DNA of 64,000 nt, taken from positions 25,102,876 through 25,166,875 of the forward strand of contig NC_092567.1 in assembly GCF_037975245.1 (NCBI RefSeq), given 5' to 3'. Position 1 is the first letter of the stretch. Each line of letters starts with the position of its first letter. Source of the DNA: Apostichopus japonicus (lineage: Eukaryota > Echinodermata > Holothuroidea > Aspidochirotida > Stichopodidae). Below are positions 24,501 to 37,500 of this stretch, piece by piece. The notes below the pieces were generated by a model. That model was not told where the DNA came from. It did no database searches and worked only from the letters and a program-made list of their open reading frames with translations. A program made the translations under genes and the position numbers.

Positions 24501-24757
24501 AGGTTCAAAAGGGGCAGGGGTAAAAAAAAAAGAGAGAGAGAGAGAGGGCCAAAAGTTAATATCTCTGTCTAAACATGATAGTGCTTGTCTTCAGTTATAG
24601 TTCATGTTAATTTTTCCTGTTTGTCTTTGTTCTTTCTCCCCCAGATTCAAGTGGCAGTAATCCACTTGGTGGTGTTAGGTTAGTCTCACCTGGACAGCCG
24701 TTTCGTCTGGGATTATCCAGATTCGCAAGGGTAAAACCTCTCCATGATGCCACCTGA
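18504..24757 (+). CDS. RAD51AP1: RAD51-associated protein 1 homologue
   Basis: DNA-binding partner of RAD51 that stimulates D-loop formation during homologous recombination in the nucleus. Exons 18504-18529, 18853-18905, 20473-20602, 20905-21086, 22146-22424, 22821-23027, 23955-24125 and 24645-24757 join in phase to 386 aa (vertebrate about 335-350). The N-terminal block VSYTTFDVNDDSDEDFAS matches the family's (N)YSQFDxSDSDDDF start, and the C-terminal FRLGLSRFARVKPLH is almost identical to the vertebrate RAD51-binding end. Between them the chain is acidic/basic and low complexity, with an NLS-like SPKKKRRKG near residues 240-250 and several Ser-Asp acidic patches. Intron 2 carries a large foldback transposon. 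The short first exon (8 codons) is the least certain part of the model. Confidence 0.9.
19347..20210. mobile_element. Foldback / MULE-like DNA transposon with long terminal inverted repeats
   Basis: The arms (about 19347-19620 and 19940-20210) are inverted copies of roughly 270 bp. The ends read GGTCACACTAATTAGCG and its complement. Each arm has subterminal ~10-bp direct repeats (TCACGACAAC / TCAAGACAAC). The nine bases TTCAGTTGC at 19338-19346 recur at 20212-20220 as a target-site duplication, one base off the visible end. The centre holds a separate direct repeat of ~65 bp (around 19732-19795 and 19858-19920). There is no transposase frame, so it is non-autonomous. A 9-bp duplication suggests a Mutator-like origin. 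Confidence 0.9.
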
Positions 24758-25487
24758 AGCCACTCTGTTTACTTAATCGCATATATGAACTTGCAGGGCA
24801 CGTAAACAGAGGATAAACCATGAGAGAGTAGTGGTATCTGTAGGCTGCTACAAAACTCTTTTACAACAGTAAAATTCTGTTTCGGAAAGAAATTTGTAAG
24901 AAAATCTCTATTTACAATGAAGGAAAACACTGTTTCAACATAAGACTGCATTCCACGCACAGTGTATGTAGGGCTTGACGGATTGGAATGCATTAACATT
25001 CATAGTGACTACTTTACCACCGGCCTTGTCTGTTAATGGAAACATTTTATGACATAATGTACCTTGAAGAATCATGATGCTTGGAGGGCAAAAGATCGTT
25101 GCCATTCCGTTGGAATTAATGATATTGTTCTTTCTCATTCCCTGCTTCAATCCTGTTGTCTGCTTATTTATGTGGTTGTAATATTTTGTTTCCTCCAAAG
25201 GCTACAGTGACAGGAGAGAAAACTACTAATATCTTGTTGCCATTAGGTCACTGAATATAATTATATATTATGTCCCCATTGAAAATAGTTTTCAAACATG
25301 TTTCTACCAACTCAAGGATTGGAGGGGGAGGGGGCAGGAGTTGGCGGGGAAAATTGCCTTGGTAGGAGTTGCACTGGTCATAGTTTTAAACTCCACTTTC
25401 TTTGCGTAAGTTTGCAACATAGGAAAACAAAAGGAATTAAACATTAAATGTTTTTTATTGATGTAAAGCTGTAGTATAACATTTTGA

Positions 25488-25493
25488 AATAAA
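25488..25493 (+). terminator. Candidate polyadenylation signal of RAD51AP1
   Basis: AATAAA in a GAAATAAAGAAAG context about 730 bases after the RAD51AP1 stop. It is the best canonical signal in this stretch, but earlier non-canonical sites cannot be excluded. Confidence 0.4.
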
Positions 25494-25829
25494 GAAAGAA
25501 CAAAACTTATGTTGTACTCGCCTTTATTTCGTGATATCTTATTCGTTGATGCACCAGTTATGAAGAAATTCCCAAACAACATGGGTGACAGTCAAACTAT
25601 ATGATTGGACATTCAAATGACCTAACAGTTCATACATAAGACAACAGAGTCAAGCAAAAGTGACTCCATTACTGATAAAATAAGATACTATACTGAAAAT
25701 AATCATGAAAATGCTTTTCCACTAAAACCCTCAAATCCTTTTTACTTATTTAAATTGGCAGCTACAATTTGTACCCTTCCTTTTTCTATTTTGTTTTTTA
25801 AAGATTGAAAAAAAAAAAAATTAGAGCTT

Positions 25830-26218
25830 GCAAGATGCTACCTGACCAACAATGGCCATCATCACAAGTTAAAATTCTACCAAGAGAGAGTGAATTTCAT
25901 GGCATTTACCAACGATGGCCATCACAAGATAAAATTTTACCAAGAGTGAGTGAATTTCATGGCATCAACCACCGGTGGGTGGTGGCCATCATCACAAGTT
26001 AAAATTCTACCAAGAGCGAGTGAATTTCATGGCATTAACCAACGATGGCCATCACAAGATAAAATTTCACCAAGAGAGTGAATTTCATAGCATTAACCAA
26101 CGATGGGCATCACAAGATAAAATTTTACCAAGAGTGAGTGAATTTCTTGGCATTAACCACCGGTGGGTGGTGGCCAGCATCACAAGTTAAAATTCTACCA
26201 AGATTGAGTGAATCTGCA
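25830..26218. repeat. Tandem repeat, about 60 bp unit, six to seven copies
   Basis: Units carry ATCACAAGTTAAAATTCTACC or ATCACAAGATAAAATTTTACC, then AAGAG.GAGTGAATTTCATGG and CAT.AACCAACGATGGCC. Some copies end with the variant CACCGGTGGGTGGTGGCC, giving a higher-order alternation. Open frames on the plus strand across it are repeat artefacts. Confidence 0.9.
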
Positions 26219-28521
26219 TTAACCACCAACTTGTTTCGTTGTCACTTTCAAAAGTGCAAAAAGGATGAACACTACTCTGTGATAACGTACTAACATGTGA
26301 TAGGAAGAGTAGCAAAAATATTTGGTTCCATGTGAAAATATGAAGATGTAACATGCAGACAAAGACGAACATAAAATGTCACCCCAAACCTTTTGCTTTT
26401 CATAACTAAAATAAAATTTAATTGAATTTTTCACATAAAACAAAATCAAACTTCCCCAAAGATACAAGTCTAGATTATAGTTATAATGTCCACATACCAC
26501 TTGAGCCTATCACCTCTTTTAACTCAAAATAAAGATAAGAAGGCGTTGCCCATTATGGTTGTAATTTCTATAAATACACATAATTCATACAAGATACATT
26601 CATATCAGTATACATAATTGTTCAGTCTTTGGCAAGCACAAAATTTCATTACACCTAAAATAACAAATGTCTTTCAATGTACATTTTGGCGTTATAAATA
26701 TTTTGACGAATAAAGCAAAGCAATTCTCTGATCCTATGGACAATGCAAAATTTGACAATACCCCAATTATGATATGAGGTTCTTTCTGTAAGATTAACCA
26801 TGTCTCGGTCTCAGGCAGTTGCCACTATAGCTTTATAGGCAAAGAAGATGAGAGTTTAGCTTCTGGTGGTTAATAGCTTCCCTACCCCCTACCTCCCCCC
26901 CCAAAAAAAAACCCCACCTCTCCCCAACTGACATGTAAATGCCCTAGTATGAACTAGCCGTCTTAAAAATAAATGATGCGAAGGTTTGGACAACATGAAC
27001 GCAGGACTAACACAGACCAATTAAGCACAAAAATTGCAAGTTAATAAAAATGCAATTATTGATCCCTATCATGAAACAATGGATATTTATGATAACATTT
27101 TATTCAAATGAATTTATGATACTAGTACTGTTAGATATAACATGTTTATAAAGATTGTGATAAAATGTTTTCTGTATACAAAACCATTTTACGCAAAATT
27201 AATACCAATTTCTTTGGCGTATTACCATTAGCAAGTATTTAATAAAACTTTAAAGACTCAAGAAATTAGTTCTATAAAAAATCGCTAACATTTCATGGCC
27301 CTTTATAAAGTAATGTTAACCTTTTCTGGGGGTACCCAAACATTCAAAAATTAGATGAAATGATTAAAATAGACCAATTTAAAATTAAACCATCCAGCTG
27401 CTGGACATTTCAAGCAAACAATGAGTCATGTCCAGTTTTGTGTCCTTACATCTATTTTAGATCATATTTTAATATGTTGTACTTTTTTTGTCATCGACTG
27501 TATCTATAACAGCATGCACAACATCATTCACTCGGCTTTTTCAGATAATTTACTATCTTTATATGTATATATTTTTAAAGAAAAGTTCAGATTGTTGTTT
27601 GTTGGATTGGTTCATTAAAAATACATTCAAAGAAGAAAACATTCAATAAAGTACTCTTAGTTTCAAGAAATACAATATTAATGTCATATTTAGACTATCC
27701 AATTAAAAGAAAGGAATGTTAACCAGCAAAGACTGACCAGAGACATCTCCATTTAGAAACAGAGTCAAATTTGTGATGATCTTTCCCAACAGTGATTGAG
27801 GTCAGTGACTACTAAATTCTGGCAAGTTACTGGTAACGATTTCACTCGACCATAAACGTGAACATGTTTTATCTACTGGGCAGACATTATGTTGTATTTT
27901 GCGTTTGGCTATATTACTTGGCTGTATTACTCTGAGCACTGTAACGTTCATGCACAACCTTATCTTAGACTCATTCACACGATGTAACCCATTCAACTTA
28001 CACAATATAACTTACATAACTCATTCTCAACCTTAAAAAAACCATGTAACTTATGTAATGTAACTTATGTGACCCATTCACATGATGTAACTCATTTAAG
28101 TATAAGTGAAATTTTAAAGCTATAAGTATATATAAGGAAAAAAAATAACCATCTATTTACTATTCACCTCATTTTAGAAATTAAAAAAACACCATCAGCA
28201 ATTCTTTGGATCGAGGTCTGGACAAGACAGCATAGCTGTCACCTATTGTCTGAGGCAAAGACAGAAAGCTTCAAACCAATTAAATTTAAAATTAATTAAT
28301 TAATTAATTAAATTAATTTCAAATAATTCACTTAGGTAGTCATTCTTGGAATAGAACATTACCCTTAAAAGTTTAAATGAAGGTAGGCCAATTTAAGATA
28401 TAAAATGAAGACATCTCAAGGAAGCATGGTTGAGATTACTTGGCAACTTTTCATCCAGACTATCACCAAGAAAAAAATGTTTTTCCTTTCACATTCTATC
28501 GTAAATTTTAAGGAAGTTGCT
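26219..28521. other. Intergenic / 3' UTR stretch between convergent RAD51AP1 and GCC1
   Basis: No coding exon is recognised. The stretch is AT-rich and holds part of the GCC1 3' UTR on the minus strand. A short imprecise repeat of CATTCACATGATGTAACTCATT-like words lies at about 27965-28095, and an ATTAATTA run at 28290-28320. Confidence 0.6.
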
Positions 28522-31500
28522 TTACATCCCAGACCACCAAGCCGAGGAAGTCTTCTTCATCACATTTTCTTTCTGTAGAATTTGAAAAAAAACAAACAAT
28601 CTTACTGAAAAATGAAACAAACATGATATTATGCATCAAAGATCACTATGATATGTTCAAACTCATCCTGGTGCAAGGAAATTTAACTCATAAGCGTCAC
28701 AAGCTCAAATCTTAAAAAAGATCTAGAAGCATTCATTAGACTCAATTACTTCTACCAAACCTGATACTCAAATCTATTTAATGTTGTTAACATGAAAATG
28801 CAAGTTGTTTCAGTTTTTGCTCTGTTCGCCTCCAATGGAATTGAGAGCGAGATGAGACTCAAATACTGACAATAATTCAGCCCTTTATAAAGCCGTCATA
28901 TTATGAAAATGAGATTATAATATTCTTGATTCTGTATTTCCCCTAACTTGACCACCTTAGGCCTCAGGGACTACCTGCCCCCCCTCCCCACCCCCCGGCA
29001 CCCTCCCTCTTCTTATAAGTAGCTCACCTCTCGTGGACTGAAGTGAAGTATGGTGGAGATTGCATTAAACATCCTCTTCTTTCCAGATATACTGTCAGTA
29101 AGCAAGTAATTTAAAACAACATTCTTCAGATATTCCAAGTTAGTGCCTTCTCGAGATCTAAAATAATGGAGAAGAGAAAACAAAATTCATGATAAGAGTT
29201 TTATCACAGAACGACATGGCAGATCATGAATAGTACTAATTCCAACTGTCCCTAACAACAAACATATTATTCTGTAATTCTGCTTCCCTCAACAACTGGA
29301 GTTTTATATCTCACTACAGGATATTTGTTTTACTGATGTTGTGTCATTTACCGGGAATATTTTAATATATTTAATTCTACAGACCTGTTTCTCTTCCATC
29401 TCTCCACCTCCTCCTGTAGGGCTTCCATCTCCTCTGCATGTTTCTCAGTACTAGAGGAATGTTTGTCTTGTAGTTGTCTCAAGGCTGTCTCTAATTGCTG
29501 TTTCTGTCTCTTGATTGTCGTGAGTTGGACTTCTCTTCTAGCTTGTTCTTCTGCATAGTGAAGTAATGATGTGCCGCTATTGGCAACCTGATGGTAGGTA
29601 AGAACAAATTGAAATACTGTCGTGCTATCGTATCGAATATATCTAATTTTATCCTGAAAGCTCCTTAAAAGCCTTCATAGCCACTCTGGATTGTTTTAAG
29701 CATCCCAAGAAGATTTTACCTTCAGTTCTCAAGCTTGTGTTTAACGCAAAAGTTAACAAACTGTTTTTTATATACCCAACGGAGGTGTTCGACCTATACA
29801 GGCACACATGTAGGTGGAGCTAACTTGATTAATTCTTGGCCTCACATGTGACTGGCTCTTTGGAGCTATATGCTTGTAAAAGTGCACACGATCAATCACC
29901 CATAAACCGATGAAGAATCATTACTCACAGACTATATGGTTACAAGCTTCATTTAAACGTTCCCTAGTTTTCTTACCAATTGAGTAGCAGGGTTTAAGAT
30001 GAGTTGTGAGACCATCTGTTCCGTTTCCTTGGTAACCGGTGCCTCTGCTCCCAAAGTATCACTGCTGAAGACGGAGTCTGATGATAACTGTCGTGGAATC
30101 TGACCTTCATCACTACCCAAACAAAGAAACAGTCACATTTCAACATTGGTCTCCAATGTTAACATGCTAAACTTGCTTCAATTCTTCAGACATACTTTCC
30201 TTTAGGTTCTGACAGTCCAAATTATTCCAGGATATTTCATCACAAAAGAATTTCCAACATTCATTTGCTTTGCGACTATTCATTCATCACAGAGAGGGAC
30301 ATTCTGATGTTTCACTTCAAAACATTTAACATTTCTCCAGCAACTTTTCCTCCCTTGCAAAACATGTGCGAGTTCACCATCTACTTATTCTAAAACGCCC
30401 GAGTACAGTTCTATGAGTACAAATACAGGCAACTATATGCTAGAATACATATATGAGTAGGTACTAACTATAAGTATGTACCTTTCTATTCTGCTGACAT
30501 AAACACTAACACAAACAAGAAAAAAAGTTAATTTTTGTGGTTACAAACCAAATTTGATATTAGTTAAGAGATATGAAACCAGATTTTTCTGTATCACATA
30601 CCTGAGTACAAATACAGGCAACTAGATGCTAGAATACATCTATGAGTAAGGACTAACTATAACTCAGTGTGTGTGTTCTGCTGAGAGAAACACTAACACA
30701 TACAAGGAAAAGAGTTAATTTTTGTGGGTACAAACTAACTTTGATATTAGTTAATAAATATGAAACCAGATTTTCTGTATCACATACCCATAGGTCCTTC
30801 CTGTGTACTGGCTAACCTGCTGTTTTAAGTGGTCAACTTCTTTATCTTTGTCCACGAGTAAGGCCATCGTTCGATCCCTCTGTTTGCCCACTTGATGCTC
30901 TAAATCAGCAATTTTTTGCTGAAGGAAATGTAAATGGACATAAAATCCAGAGTGAGTTCACTTGCATTATTGTCACAACAGATTTCTAAAAGAATAAGAA
31001 ATGTCTGCCACTAAAACAGCCCATCCTTCATCCACCTATTCCTTGAGTGATTTCATAAGAGCCTCGCCTACCATACAGAAGGCACAGAGATGAAGAGGTA
31101 GATGGAAACAACACAAGGGCTGGGCACGTTCTAAATCTTACAAGCCATAGTAAAAAATTTATACCCAAACTGCAGGTCTCAATGCTTGAGGATGTTCCTA
31201 CTCCCATGACAAACTATAAAAATTACATTATATGGGAAAGGAAAGGAAATTTCTACACCTGTTTGTCTGTATAGTATAAAATACTGTATAGTATAAAATC
31301 TGTAAAAAGTCTGTATAAAGTCTGTATAGTATAAAGTTTGTAAAGTGTAAAGTATACATATTTCATGTTATTTGTTTCGGTCTTTCAGTGAAATTCATCA
31401 CCTCAGTTAATTTCTGGGTAGAGAAAAGGATTTCTCCCATGGGGGGATAAGGTTAAAGGGCCACGTTTTGAGGGTTATGCAGGCAGAAGAAACCTGAGTG

Positions 31501-34500
31501 CAGGCCACACTTTGTCCAGCTGTGGTTTATAGGGCTTTGTTGTGTGCAATAGTGCTCTGTGCTTGTGTATAGTGGATAGAGTAGGTACACAACAATAACT
31601 GAACTTTTAACAACGAAAATATAGCCATCACTCCACAATAACACAAAGGGGTCTGAACTACATAAAACAGTCACCCACCCACACAAAAAATACAACATTT
31701 TTTGCTAAAATTATCTTCATAAAGTCAAGAGAGATGTTTCAGAATATGGAGAAGGAAGTCCCTTCCTAATGAACTCAGTGATATGGTTGTCACACATAAT
31801 ATCAAAAGAATGTATTCAAAATATTTAAATATTCAGTGAGTGTGGTGAATATTCACGACAACTGATCTAAAGTTTGATTCAACCAAAGCATCATCTTTTC
31901 AAAATCAAACCAAGAGATAATGCTGATGTGTTTAAGTCTTTTTTTTTTTGGGGGGGGGGGTGGACTTTCAGAATACCTTAAATTCTCCTTCAGCCTGGCA
32001 CAGCTGTTGTTTATTAAGCTCCTTCTGTTTCATCAATTGGCCTTCCATAGCTTGTTTCTAAAGACAAAAGTAAAACAAAGGCAAAACCATGACAAAAACA
32101 GAAATTAGAAAATTAAAGCTACGACTGTAAAATGAATTCCTATGTGTAAAGTCTATCACCATGGTAAGTATTAATTCATTGCTGTCTCATTTAAGGAGAT
32201 ATTTACCGTTTCTCGATGATTCTGCTCTTCGTCGTCGAGTTGTTGTCTCAATATTCCCACTCGTTCCTTGTATTCATTCATTTGTGCTTGTAATTCTTCT
32301 TGTTCTTTATTGCTTGTTGTATCCTGTAAGATAAATCAAAACAATAGAAATGTTAAGTATTGTATTTTAGATCCTCCTGCAAGCAGGACTCGCGGAGAAG
32401 CCATCATTGGCTTATCAAAGCAGCAAGCTGACCAAAGCCAGTCTCTTAGATTCATATTTTAACCTCCATGATTATGAATTGTTTATTGTCAACAACTATG
32501 TAACTGGAGGAAATACATTAATTTTGGAGTGACTCAAACTCGGGACCTTGAAGTGAAATGATTTCTTCTACCTATTCTTACATCGTACAGTTTCCTTCGA
32601 GATAAAGTTGAAATTGAGAAAGACTTCTTGCATTTGTTCTTCCAAGGTAAACCTTTTTCAACCCAAATATCAAAACTTTCTATTTGCTAAAGGGGTATTG
32701 GAATGTTGGGAGATTGCATTTGTTTCAAGGTAAACCTTTCCAACCCAAATATCAACACTTTTATTTGTTGAAAGGGTACTGGAATTTGGGGAGATTGCTT
32801 TTGTTCCAAGGTCAACCTTTTCAACACAAATATCAACACTTTTATTTGACAGAGGGGTATTGGAATGTGGGGAGATGACGGAAGTGGGAGGGGTGAATTG
32901 TGTAATCTGAGCGAACAGATCACAACAAATTTGTTTTTGAGTTAGTAACTCCAATACTGAATTTTCTATTAAGGGATGGAAGGGGATGAAAGTAGAGGGG
33001 GGAGGGGAGGGGGATTAGGGATGAGGGGAGGGGGAGGAGGGAAGGGGGAGGAGGGGGAGGGGATCAGAGGGGAAGTGACAGAAGAATTACTTTAACACAA
33101 AATGTCAGATAATAAGCAGCAAGACATAAAGGAAACAAAATTAGCAAACCCTAGTTTGTAATAATAATAATAATATAATACAAGAATTTGTAAAGTGCTT
33201 TTATCCAGTTAAAAAAACTGCTCAGAAGCGCTGCAGGAGCAAAGTACCCAAAATGGACACAACAGTTATTAAACAAATGGATACGCATTCATGAATAAGA
33301 ATGTCTTGAGTTCTTTTTGGAAAGTTGACACATGCTGGATTGTTTTCAGATGTAAGGAGAGACTGTTCCAGCGCTGTGGAGCTGATCTAGCAAAGCAACG
33401 TTCCCCATAGGTGGAAGTGGGAACAGTAGGAACAGGTAGCATATGTTGTACGCTTGAACGAAGCACCCTGCTAGGTCTGTATTCTTGAAGAAGCTCTTGT
33501 AGGTAACTTGGGGCTAGACCATTCCTTGCTTTGAACACAAGGACAAGAATTTTATAATTGATTCTGTCCGCAATTCTTAGCCAGTGAAGATCTTTAAGAA
33601 CTGGTGTTATATGTTGGTGTTGTTTTACCTTGACATTCCTATTCCTGATGACAGTCTGCGCCCTCAATTTGTATCTTTCAAATTCATCCTTTAATTGTCT
33701 CAGCTCCTGTTGGCAGGCTTTGTGGTTAGGATTCTGCTCCCTGCTGGTCTCATCCTCCCAGCTGCCAATATCTGCAGCAGATGAAGAGAGTAAGACAATT
33801 TATGGACTTGTTTCAAAACACAACAAAGTAACTGGTGTCATGTTTCATAACTAACATTAAAATAACCACACTACACTAGTCACCAAAATCTCTCAATAGA
33901 CTACAATGTCATAAAGTATATTTGTTATGTTCAAAATGTTGGTAATTAATGTTCCTACTGATGAACATACTAACAATTAAGTTTCATAAGTAAAGATGGT
34001 TTTGCCTAAAAAACATCTAAAAAAAGGAGTACAAACAGGCTATAAGTCTGTTGAGAAGGAACATAGAATATCAAGGTTAGACATCTGTTGTGACACGAAT
34101 GCAACATATGAATAAAATAAAAATGAACAGGGTATTTGAGTCAATTTCTAGCCTTCTAGGAGTTGATAAGTTTTGCTATCATGGGGAGAGATGTAAGCTT
34201 GCAGGAAATTAACTTGTAGGACTCAGTTAAAGGACACAGAAACTCAACCATTGCTATTAGTCTATATGATAGAGATATCAACAACTTCCCTAAACTGCTA
34301 AGAATTGTTTTTTTTTTCATTTGAGAGAAATTTGTTTTAAACTTTTCTTCATGCACAAGGCTGAAGACTTGATTACATGTCAACATGACTTCTATCAGCC
34401 AAAAGGTTTTTTGTGTTTTTTTTTTATATATTTTACAATTTTTACATACTGTAATGAAGATTTAAAATATTTATGCTTCAACATGATCCCACAAATTGTA

Positions 34501-37500
34501 TCAATTTGTTTCATTGTCAACAGTTTTTAATATAGTACCTTGAAAATATGAAACAACTGGTTTCAGATCCTTAGATTCACATTCACATTCTATTACACAG
34601 GCTCTCTAGTGGATAAGCAGTTTGCTAACAGTTTTATTTCATTTTGGTTTCAGATCCTAGCGGAACAAAGACATTACAGACTTACAGCTCCTAGAAACGA
34701 CTTTTGAACAAGGATATCTCCCAAACGCAACTAGAGATTCAATAGCTATTTGGGAGAATTTAGGGGAGTCAGCAGTTCCCAATTTATTATACACATATTT
34801 ACAGACAACTCTGTTGTCCTTTGTTTTATTCTATTCATCAAGCAATTGTTAATAAATGCAAAACACAACATAAAACTAGTCTTGATGTTGCAGACCGTGC
34901 AATCAAAACACTCGCTAAGTGTTTCTCAAAGCCTGCAAGAATAACAGACATTTCTGTACTACAATGTAAGTAGGCATATATGTCTTGGTTTGGTATGCTT
35001 TGAACACAAGAATTTACAAGTGTGTGTAAGTAGATATGTTCTGGTTTGGTATGCTGTTAACATAATAAAGTTACAAAGTGCAAGAAAACTGGATCAACCT
35101 GCTAAGTAATGCTCAAACAACATAAACTTATGAATTCTGTTAAGCCAAATAAGTTAATTAATGAAATAAGTTCACATTCATTTCAAATTTCTTACTTATG
35201 AAATAATCATCAATAATGTTAATGCTCACCGTCAATATCCACCGGTTTTTCTGATTTTTCGATGGCTATTTTTAAAAGTCCTTTCAATTTTAGAATGCCT
35301 TCTTTTATTTCTGCAGGGTCAGTGGATTCTTCAACGTTGACAGTGTTGTTGCTGTTCGCTGCTCGAGCGAGGGCAGTGTTCTCCATATCAAGTTGAGTGA
35401 TACGTTCTTTCAATTTCCTGCAATAGGTACAAAATGCTAACATGGACTGTTGCTGCTTTCCATATGAATATGCATATATACATGATGAGGTAACTGATAG
35501 TAACTCCTCCCCTCTCCACCACCATTCAATACAACGACATACTATAGACTTATAGTTTGTATTATTACTTGGATAATTAATCAACAAAGTACCTTGCAAA
35601 ACTGACCACACTGTGACCATAAACTGTCTGTACCTCCTGCTGGTCAAGCCCCAAATAAAAGACTTAATAACTATTTGTAGGGCACGCCCTGTCTGGACCC
35701 CTCAGCCACACCCATTCATTCGCAAGCTCATCACATTCAGCCTTGATACATAACTGTAGCTGTTCTTTACCAGACTGACCACACCATCCTTACTGCATTA
35801 CCCCCTCACTTCACCCAAACTAATACAAAGCTCTTCTTTACCAAACCACACCATCCTTGCACCATCACTTACTGCATTGCACAAGCTCACCACACCCTTC
35901 CTCAGTACAAAGCCCATCCATACCAAACCACACCATCCTTGCACCATCCTTGCACCATCATTGACTGTATTGTATACTCACCCCACCCTGCCTTAATCCA
36001 AAGCTCTTCTTTACCAAACCACACCATCCTTGCACCATCACTTACTGCATTGCGCAAGCTCACCACACCCTTCCTCAGTACACAGCCCATCCATACCAAA
36101 CCACAACATCCTTACACCATCCTTGCACCATCGTTTACTCTATTGTATACTCACCCCACCCTGCCTTAATCCAAAGCTCTTTCATACCAGAACACACCAT
36201 CCTTGCACCATGACTTACTGTATTGCAAGCTGGTCTTGTTGTCGTACCCTGTCATTGCTACCCACGACTTCCGATAGTTCTGCTAATTTAGCCTCTAAAG
36301 CAGTCACTCTTTCTTCCTCCAAGGCTCTCGCCCTCTTCAATCTCTCATCCGCCTCTCTTGATTTCTGTTGCTCCATCTCAACTTGTATCCTGTGCTGAGC
36401 CTGTGGAGGCACCGATAGCACCGAGATCAATACCCAACACACTGCTCACCAGCCACCAAAATATCATTTAACTAAGGAAATACAAACTTGCTGTTAACAA
36501 TTAGTCCATTTTATAGTCAAGTTTTGTTGGTTGAAGGGATATTCCAATGTTAGACAATACAAAAGAGAGAATATACCACGCTGTTAATTGAAAACACCAA
36601 CACAAAAATTGAACTTGAGATATGGTGATTGAATGTAACCCATTTTGACTGGCTTAACCCGAATAACTCTTGCAGCAAAGTGAGTCACAGAATGTGATGT
36701 ACTGTGATGACAACATGACAGGTGTGCGTCAAAGTTTTACATTCTTATCATAAATGTTATTGTTAAATTATCCTTGAAATGTGACAAATTTAAAGTGTTT
36801 GGAATGTTTCTTGCTGTTAATGTTCTCGGCATGTTGAAATTTCATCCAATTATCATTTTTGTTGAAATATTATTTTTCTCATTGGATGAATGAAAACAGC
36901 CAAACATTTGCAATCCTTTGGTCATGATGACATCATTCACATTGCTGTTGTCAGATGAATTCCCAAAATATCACCAAAAAGTGAAAAAATCTCCAGGGTA
37001 CAAAATGCTATGAAGATGTGCTTTTGACCAATATCCCTTTAATGGGGTCATCTTTTCAACCCACCCCCCCATCCCCATCCCCTGATACCAAAGAGAGGTT
37101 AAGAGTAAGGTAACTAATGGCATTGAGGATGATAATCTTACCTTCATCTCAGCCATATCTTTCTGCAGTTGTAGGAGCAGAGGCGGTGGTTTGGCAGCTT
37201 CCTCTTGGGCAGCGATGAACTTTCTCTGAACTGATTCAAGTTCAACAGAAAGCTTCTTGATCTGTTGCTCATAAATGTGAGATCTGAAAGGATCATGATA
37301 AAGTTACTGAAATGATACCATGTTAAATAAAAATACCGAAGACTTGAATAATGAACAAATAAATTAAAAGCCAGATCAATTTGAGAAATTTACAGTCAGT
37401 AATAGGAGAATTGAAAGTCCCTAGGAATGAAACTGATCTCCAGTTCAACGCCATGTCACAAATATTGTACATGGATTGCTAAAACACTTCTGTATCAGTA

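Noticed and set aside
25805-26190. Plus-strand frames with HGIxQRWPSQDKILPR-type repeats
   Set aside because: Direct translation of the 60-bp tandem array; no splice sites or homology.
35939-36398. Plus-strand frames rich in His, Pro and Ser
   Set aside because: They are the repeat array and antisense of GCC1 exon 8.
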